From Alphaproteobacteria bacterium (GTDB taxonomy: Bacteria; Pseudomonadota; Alphaproteobacteria; Caulobacterales; Parvularculaceae), in the NCBI GenBank assembly GCA_030433215.1, contig JAUIMC010000017.1, forward strand, positions 1-64,000: a stretch of DNA of 64,000 nt. Reading direction: 5' to 3'. Numbering within the stretch: the stretch's first letter is position 1; each line of letters opens with the position of its first letter. The translations under genes and the position numbers were made by a program. This document shows positions 51,449-59,800 of the stretch, piece by piece. Under the pieces are notes generated by a model. The model saw nothing but the letters and a program-made list of their open reading frames with translations, was not told the origin of the DNA and searched no databases.

Positions 51449-51892
51449 ATGTTAGACAAGCTGTTCGACCGGTTCAAAAGCGAGGCGCCGCAGGAAAGCG
51501 CCGATACGCGCCTTGAACTCGCCTTCGCCGCCCTCCTCGTCGAGGCCGCGCGCATCGACGAAGACTATAGCGACGCGGAGCGCGCCATCATCGACGGCGC
51601 CCTGAAGAAACGTTTCGGCCTCGCCGACGCCGAGGCCTCGGCCCTGCGCGACCGCGCCGAGTCGGAACAGGAAGACGCCTCGGACATTCATCGCTTCACC
51701 AAGATCGCCAAGGCGATGTCCCGTGAGGAAAAGCTAGAGCTCGTCGAGGAGCTGTGGGAGATCGCCCTCTCGGACGGCTCGCGCGATCCCTACGAAGAAA
51801 CCCTGATCCGCCAAATCTGCGGCCTGATCTATGTGGACGACCAGGAATCGGGCGCGGCGCGGGCCCGGGTCGCGAGCCGGCTCGGCGGCTGA
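51449..51892 (+). CDS. TerB family protein
   Basis: The start is ATG 51449 (MLDKLFDRFK), six nucleotides after GAAGGA; an upstream TTG at 51443 is less likely. The 147-residue helical protein matches the TerB/tellurite-resistance-like fold: LAFAALLVEAARIDEDYSDA, a metal-binding-type acidic stretch, then LVEELWEIALSDGSRDPYEE with the second acidic site. Its role is unproven; the family links to membrane stress and metal sensing. It lies 10 nt after the S4 gene. Confidence 0.88.
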   Translation: MLDKLFDRFKSEAPQESADTRLELAFAALLVEAARIDEDYSDAERAIIDGALKKRFGLADAEASALRDRAESEQEDASDIHRFTKIAKAMSREEKLELVEELWEIALSDGSRDPYEETLIRQICGLIYVDDQESGAARARVASRLGG

Positions 51893-52082
51893 CCGCCGGG
51901 ACCCATCCTGGGCCGCAAGGTCAAGCCCCTGAAATTCAACCGTAAAACGCCCCGCCCCCTGGCCAGCGCGCAGCCGCGTTCTCAAGGGAAAATGAGAAGC
52001 CTTTCAGGAAAGCTCGCTTGCGTCCCTGCCGCGAGCAGGTAAGAAGGGCGAAAAAGCCTGTGAAGCAAGGAGCTCTCTTCCG

Positions 52083-52421
52083 ATGACCTATGTGGTGACC
52101 GAAGCATGCATCAAGTGCAAATACACCGACTGCGTGGAGGTGTGCCCTGTCGACTGCTTCTATGAGGGCGAGAACATGCTGGTGATCCACCCGGACGAAT
52201 GCATCGACTGCGGCGTCTGCGAGCCCGAATGCCCGGCCGAGGCGATCATTCCCGACACCGAATCGGGCGCGGACAAGTGGCTGGAGCTCAACACCAAATT
52301 CGCCGCCGCCTGGCCGAACATCACCCAGAAGATCGATCCCCTGCCCGGCGCTGACGACTGCGTCGAGGAAGAGGGAAAATACGACAAATATTTCAGCGAA
52401 AAGCCGGGCGAAGGCTCCTGA
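52083..52421 (+). CDS. fdxA: 7Fe-8S ferredoxin FdxA
   Basis: FdxA is a small electron-transfer protein with one [3Fe-4S] and one [4Fe-4S] cluster. The 112-residue product begins [20 protein letters not shown] with the spacing of the 3Fe site, then [19 protein letters not shown] for the 4Fe site, and a C-terminal helix with [17 protein letters not shown], all standard. It lies between the TerB gene and carD, an order shared by many alphaproteobacteria. Confidence 0.96.
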   Translation: MTYVVTEACIKCKYTDCVEVCPVDCFYEGENMLVIHPDECIDCGVCEPECPAEAIIPDTESGADKWLELNTKFAAAWPNITQKIDPLPGADDCVEEEGKYDKYFSEKPGEGS

Positions 52422-52735
52422 GGCCTTTCGCCCGCGAAGCCCCGTCCAGGGCATTCAAGCCCGTAGCGCAACTTGCAGTTTTGTGCTAATATTCTGGATG
52501 AATCTTGGATCGTTTTGCAGCGAAAGCGCTGAGCCGGAGCCTTCAAAAAATCACTTAACCGCCTGAAAATATTAAGCTTTCCGATCTTTTCCTCAGAAAG
52601 AACCGGTTGGCTTCATATTGGGATGAGCGATTTTCCAGGCATCCGGGCATGAACCGCCTCTCGCGCCCCGCAGGCACGATTCCCGATCTCGACCCGCCGG
52701 CTCCCCGCCGGCTTCACGTTTGGACAAGGTCAGTC
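52422..52735. other. Intergenic region before carD
   Basis: About 314 nt with no supported gene. It has an AT-richer middle (52540-52600) with short runs such as AAAATATTAAGC, and a GATTC site at 52679-52683. The carD promoter is expected here. A longer in-frame reading from 52607 exists but has no ribosome binding site support. Confidence 0.55.
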
Positions 52736-53839
52736 ATGGCGACGAAAGCAACGAAGAAGAAGGCGGCGGCCAAGAAGGCCCCCGCCAAGAAGACGGCCAA
52801 AAAGAAAGCCCCGGCCAAGAAGACGCCGGCCGCGAAAACATCGGCCAAGAAAGCCCCTGCGAAAAAGAAAGCGACAGTGAAAACCACCGCGACGAAAAAG
52901 CCCGCGAAGAAAAAGAGCGCGGCCAAATCGACGCCCGCCCGGAAAACAGTGAAGAAAGCGACCGCGAAAACATCGGCCAAGAAGGCCGCGCCGAAGAAAA
53001 AGACAACGGCCGCCAAGGCCGCCGCTCCGGCCCCGAAAAAAGAGAAAAAGGCCGCCAAACCGGCCGCCCCCAAGGCCGAGAAGAAAACGGCCAAGACTGC
53101 GGCGAAAAAAGCCGCCCCCGCCAAGGCCGCGGCCAAGACCAAGGCCGGCGCGAAGGCGGCCCCCGCACCCAAGCCCAAACCGGCGAATGTCGGTCAGGCG
53201 CCGCGCAAGACGCAGCTCGCCGCCTCGATCCCGACCCCGAGCACCGCGCCGCCGAAAGACGCCCCTCAGGCCGACGCCAAATCGTCCGAGAACAATCAGG
53301 CGTCGACCTCGGCCAAGCAGGATTTCAAGGTCAACGACAAGATCGTCTATCCCGCCCATGGCGTCGGCAAGATCACCAATCTCGAAAGGCAGCAGGTGGC
53401 CGGCGTCGCCATCGAGTTGTTCGTGATCGACTTCGATCAGGAAAAGATGAAGCTGCGCGTGCCCACGGGCAAGGCGAAGGCCGCCGGCATGCGTCCCCTC
53501 TCCGACGACAAGACGGTGAAGGACGCCATCGGCACGCTGAAAGGCCGCCCCCGGATCAAACGCACCATGTGGAGCCGGCGCGCCCAGGAATATGACGCGA
53601 AGATCAATTCCGGCGACATCAAGCTCGTCGCGGAAGTGGTGCGCGATCTCTATCGCGGCGAAGACCAGCCGGAACAGAGCTATTCCGAACGCCAGCTTTT
53701 CGAGGCCGCGCTCGACCGCATGGCCCGCGAAGTCGCCGCCGTGCGCAATGTCGATCTCGGCAAGGCCATTGAAGAGCTCGAAGGCGTTCTGAAGAAAAAA
53801 ACCGCCGCCGCCACCGCCGCGGCGGCCAACGCAAGCTAG
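52736..53839 (+). CDS. carD: CarD family regulator with histone-H1-like N-terminal tail
   Basis: CarD proteins bind RNA polymerase and stabilise open promoters. The 367-residue product starts at ATG 52736 (MATKATKKKAAAKKA), since an upstream reading from 52607 lacks support. Residues about 1-165 are a Lys/Ala/Pro-rich repeat tail (KKAPAKK and KKT-type units) like histone H1 or AlgP. After a Pro/Ser linker the CarD domain begins near residue 195 (FKVNDKIVYPAHGVGKITNL) and ends around residue 350 with VRDLYRGEDQPEQSYSERQL. Usual CarD/CdnL is near 165 residues, so this tail roughly doubles it. A hairpin follows. Confidence 0.92.
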   Translation: MATKATKKKAAAKKAPAKKTAKKKAPAKKTPAAKTSAKKAPAKKKATVKTTATKKPAKKKSAAKSTPARKTVKKATAKTSAKKAAPKKKTTAAKAAAPAPKKEKKAAKPAAPKAEKKTAKTAAKKAAPAKAAAKTKAGAKAAPAPKPKPANVGQAPRKTQLAASIPTPSTAPPKDAPQADAKSSENNQASTSAKQDFKVNDKIVYPAHGVGKITNLERQQVAGVAIELFVIDFDQEKMKLRVPTGKAKAAGMRPLSDDKTVKDAIGTLKGRPRIKRTMWSRRAQEYDAKINSGDIKLVAEVVRDLYRGEDQPEQSYSERQLFEAALDRMAREVAAVRNVDLGKAIEELEGVLKKKTAAATAAAANAS

Positions 53840-53847
53840 CGCTTCAA

Positions 53848-53882
53848 GCCGGGCGAAAAATCGACATCCGTTTTTTCGCCCG
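53848..53882. terminator. Hairpin terminator between carD and the convergent gene
   Basis: CCGGGCGAAAAA (53848-53859) pairs with TTTTTCGCCCGG (53871-53882), a 12-bp stem with A and T runs at the loop side. It lies between the convergent carD and nuclease-like genes and may serve both, though the T-run is partly inside the stem. Confidence 0.6.
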
Positions 53883-53886
53883 GCGG

Positions 53887-54651
53887 CTACTCCAACCGCT
53901 CAATCTGCAAGGGATGAACGAGATCGATCGACGGACCGTTGATCGCCTCGACGAGCCCGCGCACTCGGATGCGCGCGCCCTTCAGGGGTTCAAAATCGGA
54001 GCCTGCTTTCTTCCAGCGCCGGTATAGCCGGCTCGCCGCGCTGGCGGTGAAATCCTCGCGGAAGTCCTCCCCGAAATTGAGGTAAAAACGCGCCCCGTGA
54101 AGCTCGGCCTGAAGCGCCGTTCCCTCGATGAGGTGAAAAGCCCCGACCGCCCCCCAGGCGTTGTCTGCGTTGAACGTGCGATAGGCCGACAGCGCCCAGA
54201 GCCCGCGCCGTTCCCGGCGCGCTTCATCTTCCAGCGCCAGAAGCCGGCGGATCAAGTCATGATCTTCGGTCTGTGGTTCAACCCGCGCCGCGCCTGCTGC
54301 AATCAATTTGTCTTGCAGCGTGCCTTCCTCGCCAGAACGCCTTGCAACAACGCGCCGCACGCCCCACCGCGTCGGCGCCAGCACGTCTTCCACATCGAGC
54401 GCGCCGCTCAGCAAATCCTGCAAGGCGCGGCGCGACGCCTCGAAATGCGCGGGCGTTTCATCGCCGAGGGTGTAAAGCGGCGGCGCTATAATGTCGGCCA
54501 GCAGAAACTCCGCTTCGCCGCTCATGAAACGGGCGCCCGACAGCGCCTTCGGGTTTGAAATAAAAGTCTGCGCCTTCGCGCCGGAAAGACTCGCCGCCGC
54601 GCCTGCAAGGAAGGCGCGCCGTCTGAAGAACGGGCCCTTACCCGGCGACAA
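53887..54651 (-). CDS. Degenerate SNase-like protein with Tat-type signal
   Basis: The start is taken as TTG 54651 (MSPGKGPFFRRRAFLAGAAA), because AAGG lies upstream and this puts the twin-arginine motif RRRAFLAG near the N-terminus; ATGs at 54702 and 54717 are alternatives deeper inside pbpC. The 254-residue protein then has an SNase-like domain (EAEFLLADIIAPPLYTLGDE, LEDEARRERRGLW) but lacks the VDGDT and second-Arg motifs seen in the nuclease at 42382, so it is probably not an active nuclease. The C-terminal part has GARIRVRGLVEAINGPSIDL, an OB-fold-like stretch. It overlaps the end of pbpC by 14 nt. Confidence 0.7.
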   Translation of the reverse strand: MSPGKGPFFRRRAFLAGAAASLSGAKAQTFISNPKALSGARFMSGEAEFLLADIIAPPLYTLGDETPAHFEASRRALQDLLSGALDVEDVLAPTRWGVRRVVARRSGEEGTLQDKLIAAGAARVEPQTEDHDLIRRLLALEDEARRERRGLWALSAYRTFNADNAWGAVGAFHLIEGTALQAELHGARFYLNFGEDFREDFTASAASRLYRRWKKAGSDFEPLKGARIRVRGLVEAINGPSIDLVHPLQIERLE

Positions 54652-56809
54652 CGCGCACCTTGGCGCGCGAGCGGCGCCCCGCTTCGTCGACGACGGTGAC
54701 ATCGTAAAAGCCCGCATGACCGGGCCGCCAGACGGCGCGCCCGCTCGTCGCCTCGGGCGTCACGGGCTCGCCATTGACATACCAGCGCCGCGCGCCCTCG
54801 CCGCCCCGCGCCGCAAGGGAAAAGCCGCGCTTCTCGGCGCCCAGATAAATCTCGACGCCGTTACGCGGAAAAATGATCTGCGGCGGCGCGGCTTCCTGGT
54901 CGCGCTCGAACCTGGCGAGCGCAATCGCCGGCGCTTCGTCTTCGAGGTCCTCGATATCGCCTTGCGTCGCGCCCTCGCCGGCCAGCATGTCGAAAACATC
55001 GAACAGCAAGGGCGCGGCGGTTTTGCGGCCCGTGGCGCCGGGGCGCGGCGCGCCATCCGCGCGCCCGACCCAGACGACGGCCGTGTACCCGCCGCCATGA
55101 CCCGCCGCCCAGGCGTCGCGATAACCGTAAGAGGTCCCGGTCTTGAAGGCGACGCGCATCGCCTTGCGCGACAAGTCCGCGGGCGCGCGCCCCTCAAGCG
55201 CGGGCGCGCCGGCGAGGATCGAGGAAATGCGCGCGGCGGTTTTCGCCGAGAACAGGCGATAGGTGTCTTCCGGCGTTTTTTCGTCTCCGGCTTTCCAGAC
55301 CAGCGGCGCGACTTCCCCGTCCGAGCCGAGCCCGGCATAAAGCGCCGCGATTTCCTGCGCCGTAACGCCGGCGCCGCCGAGCGCCAGCGCAAGGCCCGGC
55401 GCCTTGTCGGCCCGCGCCGGGGTTTTGAGATCGACGCCCGCGGCCCGCAACACCGACGCGAAACGCGCGGCGCCGACGCGGTCGAGGGCGCGCACGGCGG
55501 GAACGTTCAGGGAATGCTGCAAGGCTTCGCGCACATGAACCTCGCCGCGAAACGTATGATCGAAATTTTCCGGCGCGTAATCGCCGAAGGCGCGCGGCAT
55601 GTCGTCGATCACCGTATCGGCGGACGCATAGCCCGCCTCGAAGGCGAGCCCGTAAATGAACGGCTTCAAGGTCGAGCCCGGCGAGCGCGTCGCGGCGGTG
55701 AGATCGATCCACCCGCCTTGCGCGTCGAGCCCCGAAGACCCGACGCTGGCGCGCACCGCACGGGTTTGATTGTCGATGATAATCAGCGCCGCCGTGGCGC
55801 CGTCATCGAAACCGCGCACATAATCGGCAAGCATTGTTTCCGCGCGCGCCTGCAAGGACGCATCAAGGCTAGAGGCGACAACGCCCGGCTTGTCGGTGAA
55901 GGCAAGATTTCGCGCCGCGTGATAGGCCATGCGCGGCAGGGGATGACGCGCCGACGGCAGGCGCGCCTCGGCGGCTTCCTCAGCGCGGCTTTCCTCCAGC
56001 GCGCCGGCCTCTGCGAGTTTTTGCAGAATCTCTTTTCGCGCCGCTTTCGCCGCGTCCGGTTTGAGGTCGGGCCTCCGCGCTTCCGGCGCCTGGGGCAGCG
56101 CGATCAAGAGCGCCTGTTCCGCGTCGGTGAGCCGCGTCGGCTCCTTGTCGAAATAAAGCCGCGAGGCGGCGCGCACGCCCTCGATATTGCCGCCATAGGG
56201 AGCGAGCGTGAGATACAGCTCTAGGATTTCCTTCTTGGAAAGCCGCCGCTCGATCTGCAAGGCGCGGATCATCTCGGCGAGCTTGGCGCCGAGGGTGCGT
56301 TCGCGCGGCTCGAGCAAGCGCGCCGTCTGCATGGTGATGGTCGAGGCGCCCGAGGTGATCTCGCCCGAGACGACCGAGGAAAATCCGGCGCGCATCACCG
56401 CCAGCGGATCGACGCCGGGATGGGCGTAGAAGCGCTTGTCTTCCACCGCGATGACGCGTTCGACAAAAGACGGATCGATGGTCTCGAGATCAGCCCTGAA
56501 GCGCCAGCGCCCTTCCGGCGTCGCGAAAGCGTGCAGCCATTCGCCGTTGCGGTCCGTCACTAAGGGCGAAAGATTTTCCGCGCGATTTAGCGGCGGCGGA
56601 AAGAGAAGATCGAGAGTGGCGGTAGCAATAACGAAGGCAAGAGCAACGAGCGAAAATCGCCGAAATAGCCGCCTTCCTCCCCCGCTTGCGGGGGAGGTGT
56701 CGCCAAAGGCGACGGAGGGGGTGTCGTGATCTTGGCCCAACCCCCTCCGTCCGCTGCGCGGACACCTCCCCCATAAATGGGGGAGGAAAAGAAGGAGACG
56801 GGGCAACAC
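54638..56809 (-). CDS. pbpC: Penicillin-binding protein 1C PbpC
   Basis: PbpC is a bifunctional peptidoglycan synthase. The 723-residue product has a transmembrane helix (residues about 52-68), a transglycosylase domain with EDKRFYAHPGVDPLAVMRA and ITMQTARLLEPRERTLGAKL, and a transpeptidase domain with RSPGSTLKPFIYG (SxxK), SLN and FKTGTSYGYRDAW (KTG), then a C-terminal biPBP domain. The start is GTG 56809, three bases after the macroglobulin stop, with GGAG upstream. The first 45 residues are encoded by a palindromic repeat, so the native start may have been lost or shifted. A TTG in the repeat is an alternative start. Confidence 0.9.
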   Translation of the reverse strand: MLPRLLLFLPHLWGRCPRSGRRGLGQDHDTPSVAFGDTSPASGGGRRLFRRFSLVALAFVIATATLDLLFPPPLNRAENLSPLVTDRNGEWLHAFATPEGRWRFRADLETIDPSFVERVIAVEDKRFYAHPGVDPLAVMRAGFSSVVSGEITSGASTITMQTARLLEPRERTLGAKLAEMIRALQIERRLSKKEILELYLTLAPYGGNIEGVRAASRLYFDKEPTRLTDAEQALLIALPQAPEARRPDLKPDAAKAARKEILQKLAEAGALEESRAEEAAEARLPSARHPLPRMAYHAARNLAFTDKPGVVASSLDASLQARAETMLADYVRGFDDGATAALIIIDNQTRAVRASVGSSGLDAQGGWIDLTAATRSPGSTLKPFIYGLAFEAGYASADTVIDDMPRAFGDYAPENFDHTFRGEVHVREALQHSLNVPAVRALDRVGAARFASVLRAAGVDLKTPARADKAPGLALALGGAGVTAQEIAALYAGLGSDGEVAPLVWKAGDEKTPEDTYRLFSAKTAARISSILAGAPALEGRAPADLSRKAMRVAFKTGTSYGYRDAWAAGHGGGYTAVVWVGRADGAPRPGATGRKTAAPLLFDVFDMLAGEGATQGDIEDLEDEAPAIALARFERDQEAAPPQIIFPRNGVEIYLGAEKRGFSLAARGGEGARRWYVNGEPVTPEATSGRAVWRPGHAGFYDVTVVDEAGRRSRAKVRVVAG
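56676..56786. repeat. 111-bp palindromic repeat inside the pbpC 5' end
   Basis: The element has CCTCCCCC-hairpin-GGGGGAGG ends at both sides (56676-56697 and 56765-56786) and an inner inverted pair GACGGAGGGGGT (56711-56722) and ACCCCCTCCGTC (56740-56751), with further GTCGCC/GGCGAC and GTCC/GGAC stems. Such GGAGGGGG-type palindromic elements recur in intergenic DNA of some alphaproteobacteria. Here it is open in the pbpC frame with no stop codon. Only one copy was seen in the window. Confidence 0.85.
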
Positions 56810-56812
56810 TGG

Positions 56813-59800
56813 TTACTCCGCCGCGGCGATGGAGACCGAGCCGGTCTCGGTGCGCGCGAAGTCGCCCGGCCGGTACATGTCCTCGATCACCGCGCCCGGC
56901 ATCACGAACTCGCCCGGCGTCACGGCCCGCACCACATAGGCGAGCGTGAAGCGGTTGCCGCCATTGACGTCGACGGCGGCGACGAAACGGTCGTCGCGCG
57001 CCTCGGCGACTTTCGGATAGGAAAGCTCGCCGATCCATTTATAGGGGCCGTTATGATTGCGCCCGCCGGCGTCGCTCGGGTTGAGGACGGTCTCGATCTC
57101 GAGGCCCGCGGGCAGAAGATCGGCGATCACCGCCGGATGCAAACGCTGGTCCGTCGCCGCGCCGCTGATCACGACGACGAAGCGGTCGTTCTGGCGCGCC
57201 GTCGATAGATCCGCCGGACGGCCGTCGCGCGTGGCGATGCGCTTGGTCAGCGTGAAGCCCTGCGAGACCGCAGCCGGCGCTGAAGACGGCGAGCCCGTAA
57301 CCGTCAGGGAGCGGAAGATCTGCCCCTCCCCGTCATTGCGGTAGGAAACGCCGTCTTCGATCTCCGCGAGTTGAGGCGAAAACGACGGCGCGGGCGGCAG
57401 GTCTTCGAGGCTTTCGCCGTTCACCGACAGCTCCACCGCGTCGGCGGTGCGAAGCAGCGCCTGCGCCGCAAGGAGCGTGAAGGCTTTCTCCTGCGTGTGC
57501 ATGGCCTTCGGGTCTTTCATGTAGGTTTCGAGCTGCGCGACGAGGTCTTCGGTGCGGTCGTTCTCGCCGGTTTCCACCGCCAGCGCCACGAGGCCCGCCA
57601 CATCCCGCAGGGCGCTCTGGTAATAATCGCCGCGATTGCTCCAGCCTGTCGCCGCCATCGCCTTGTCGAAAGCGCTTTCGGCGCGGGCCCGGTCGCCCAT
57701 CATCGCAAGCGCCGCGCCGATCTGCGCGCGAGCCAGGGGGCTCGGCGTCTCGTCGAGCAACGCGTCGTGGAAATAGCGAAGGTCGGACAAGTCCGCTCTC
57801 CCCGCGCGCGCCAGCACGTAAAGCGCATAGGCAGCCGAGCGACGGCGCAGGAACTCGCGCGTGTCGTTGTTGCCCTGATATTCGGGGACATTCGTCTGGT
57901 AGCTCGCGAGATACCAGCGGTCGACGCGGGCGATGTCGGCAAGCGATGAATAGGCGCGGTCGAGCGCCGCCTGCGGCACGCCATAGCCTTCCGCCTTGGC
58001 GCGATAGAGGAAGTCGGTGACATAGGCGCCGAGCCAGGGCGAGGCCCAGCGGTCGCCGACGCGCCAGAGCCCGAAGGCGCCGTCGGGAGACTGGCGGTTC
58101 AAAAGCTCGTTCACCGCCTTCTGGACGCGCGGGCGCACGGAGCGCTCCGGCCCCTTGCCGATTTCCCCGCCGAGAACATCGACAAAGAGGAGCGGCATCG
58201 CCGAACTCGTGAGCTGTTCCGAGCAGCCATAGGGGTAGCGGTAGAGCGCATCCAAGAGCGGTCCCGGCTCGATGCCGTCGAGGCGCGAGAATGCGACCGT
58301 GACGTCCGCCGAGCCGTCCACATAAGGCTCGGTCACCGCGTCGGTGAGCTGGAAGGTCTCGCCGGGTTCGAGCGCGGCGGTCCTGACTTCGGTCACCGGG
58401 AAATAAGGCGTCCTCGACTGGATCGGATAGGAGCGCGAGACAGAAAAGCCGCCGGGCCCTTCAACGGCGAGATTGACGGCGCCGATGCCGACTTCGCCGG
58501 TCTCGAACGAGAAGGTCTGGGTTTCCTTTTGCCCTTGCGCGAGGGTGAAGGTCTGGTCCGTCGTAAGCTGGACCGGCCCCGCGCCCGTCAGCGAGACCTT
58601 ATAGTCGCCCGCCTCGCCGTCGACATTGTCGATAAGGAGCGTCGCAGTCGCCGTGTCGCCGGGCGCGAGAAAGCGCGGCAAAGCGAGCTCCGCCGGCACC
58701 GCATCGCGCACGGTCAGGGGTTCGGAGGCGGCGCCGAGCTTGTCCTTCGACCAGGCGACGGCCATCAGGCGCAACTCGCCGTTGAAGTCCGGCACCTCAA
58801 TGGGCACCGTCGCCTTGCCTGCGCTGTCGAGTTGGACGGGGCCGGTAAAGAGCGCAACCGATTTCGTCGGCACCACGGTGAGGCCTTCGCCGCCGAGCTG
58901 GTCGCCGCCGAAGCGCGCGGCCGCGCCGAGATTGGCGTGGAGGATGCGGCCGTAATCGTCACGCACGTCAACGCCGAGACGCTTCTTGCCGTAATAATAC
59001 TCCACCGGATCGGGCGACGCGAATTTCGTGAGGCGCAAGATCCCCTCGTCCACCGCCGCGACGGTCATCATCACGGTCGATCCCGGCGCGGCGTTCGACA
59101 CCGTCACGGGGAGGTCGAGCTGCTGGCGCGGGCGAAACACTTCCGGGTCGTCGATGGCGACGTCCAGTTTTCTCGCCGACATGTCGAATGGGACATGGGT
59201 CACCGCCATGGCGCGGCGCGGCACCGGCCGCTCGCCCGGATCGCGCGGCGTCACCACGGTCGCCATGACGTAAAAGCCTGCGCCCCAGCTCGGATCGGTG
59301 TTGACGATAATCTCGCGCCCGTCGGCGCCGACTTTCATGCGCTGGACGAGATGCACCTTGTCCGTGGCGATCACCACCGTCGCCTCGCCTTCATAGGGCG
59401 GGTTCAAGAAGAACCGTGCGCGCGAACCCGGCGTCACCTTGTCGTTCTGGAGCGTGATCGCCGCCTGGTCCGGCGAATCGGCGCCCGCTGCGTAAGAGCG
59501 CCAGCCCACATAAAAGCGGATGTCGCTTTTCGCCTTGCCGCCCGCCTGGGAGACGGTCAGGCGATAGGTGCCGGGATCGACGCGCTGATTGACGAGCTTG
59601 GCGAAGCTTTCAGGGCCGGTCGCGCCGCGCCCTTCCGTGACAAGGACGTCGCGATAGGACCGGCGCCAGCGCCACTGGCCGCCCTCGCGATACCAGTCGA
59701 ACCAGTAATCCTCTTCCACAAGACGCCATTCGAGCTCGCCTTCCGCCGGCTGGCCGTCCCAGCCGAGCAGCACCGCGTCGATGGCGACTTCCTCGTCCTG

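Noticed and set aside
54491-56224. 577-codon open frame on the plus strand opposite pbpC
   Set aside because: It is antisense to pbpC with all its active-site motifs and has shadow-type Arg/Ala/Gly composition.
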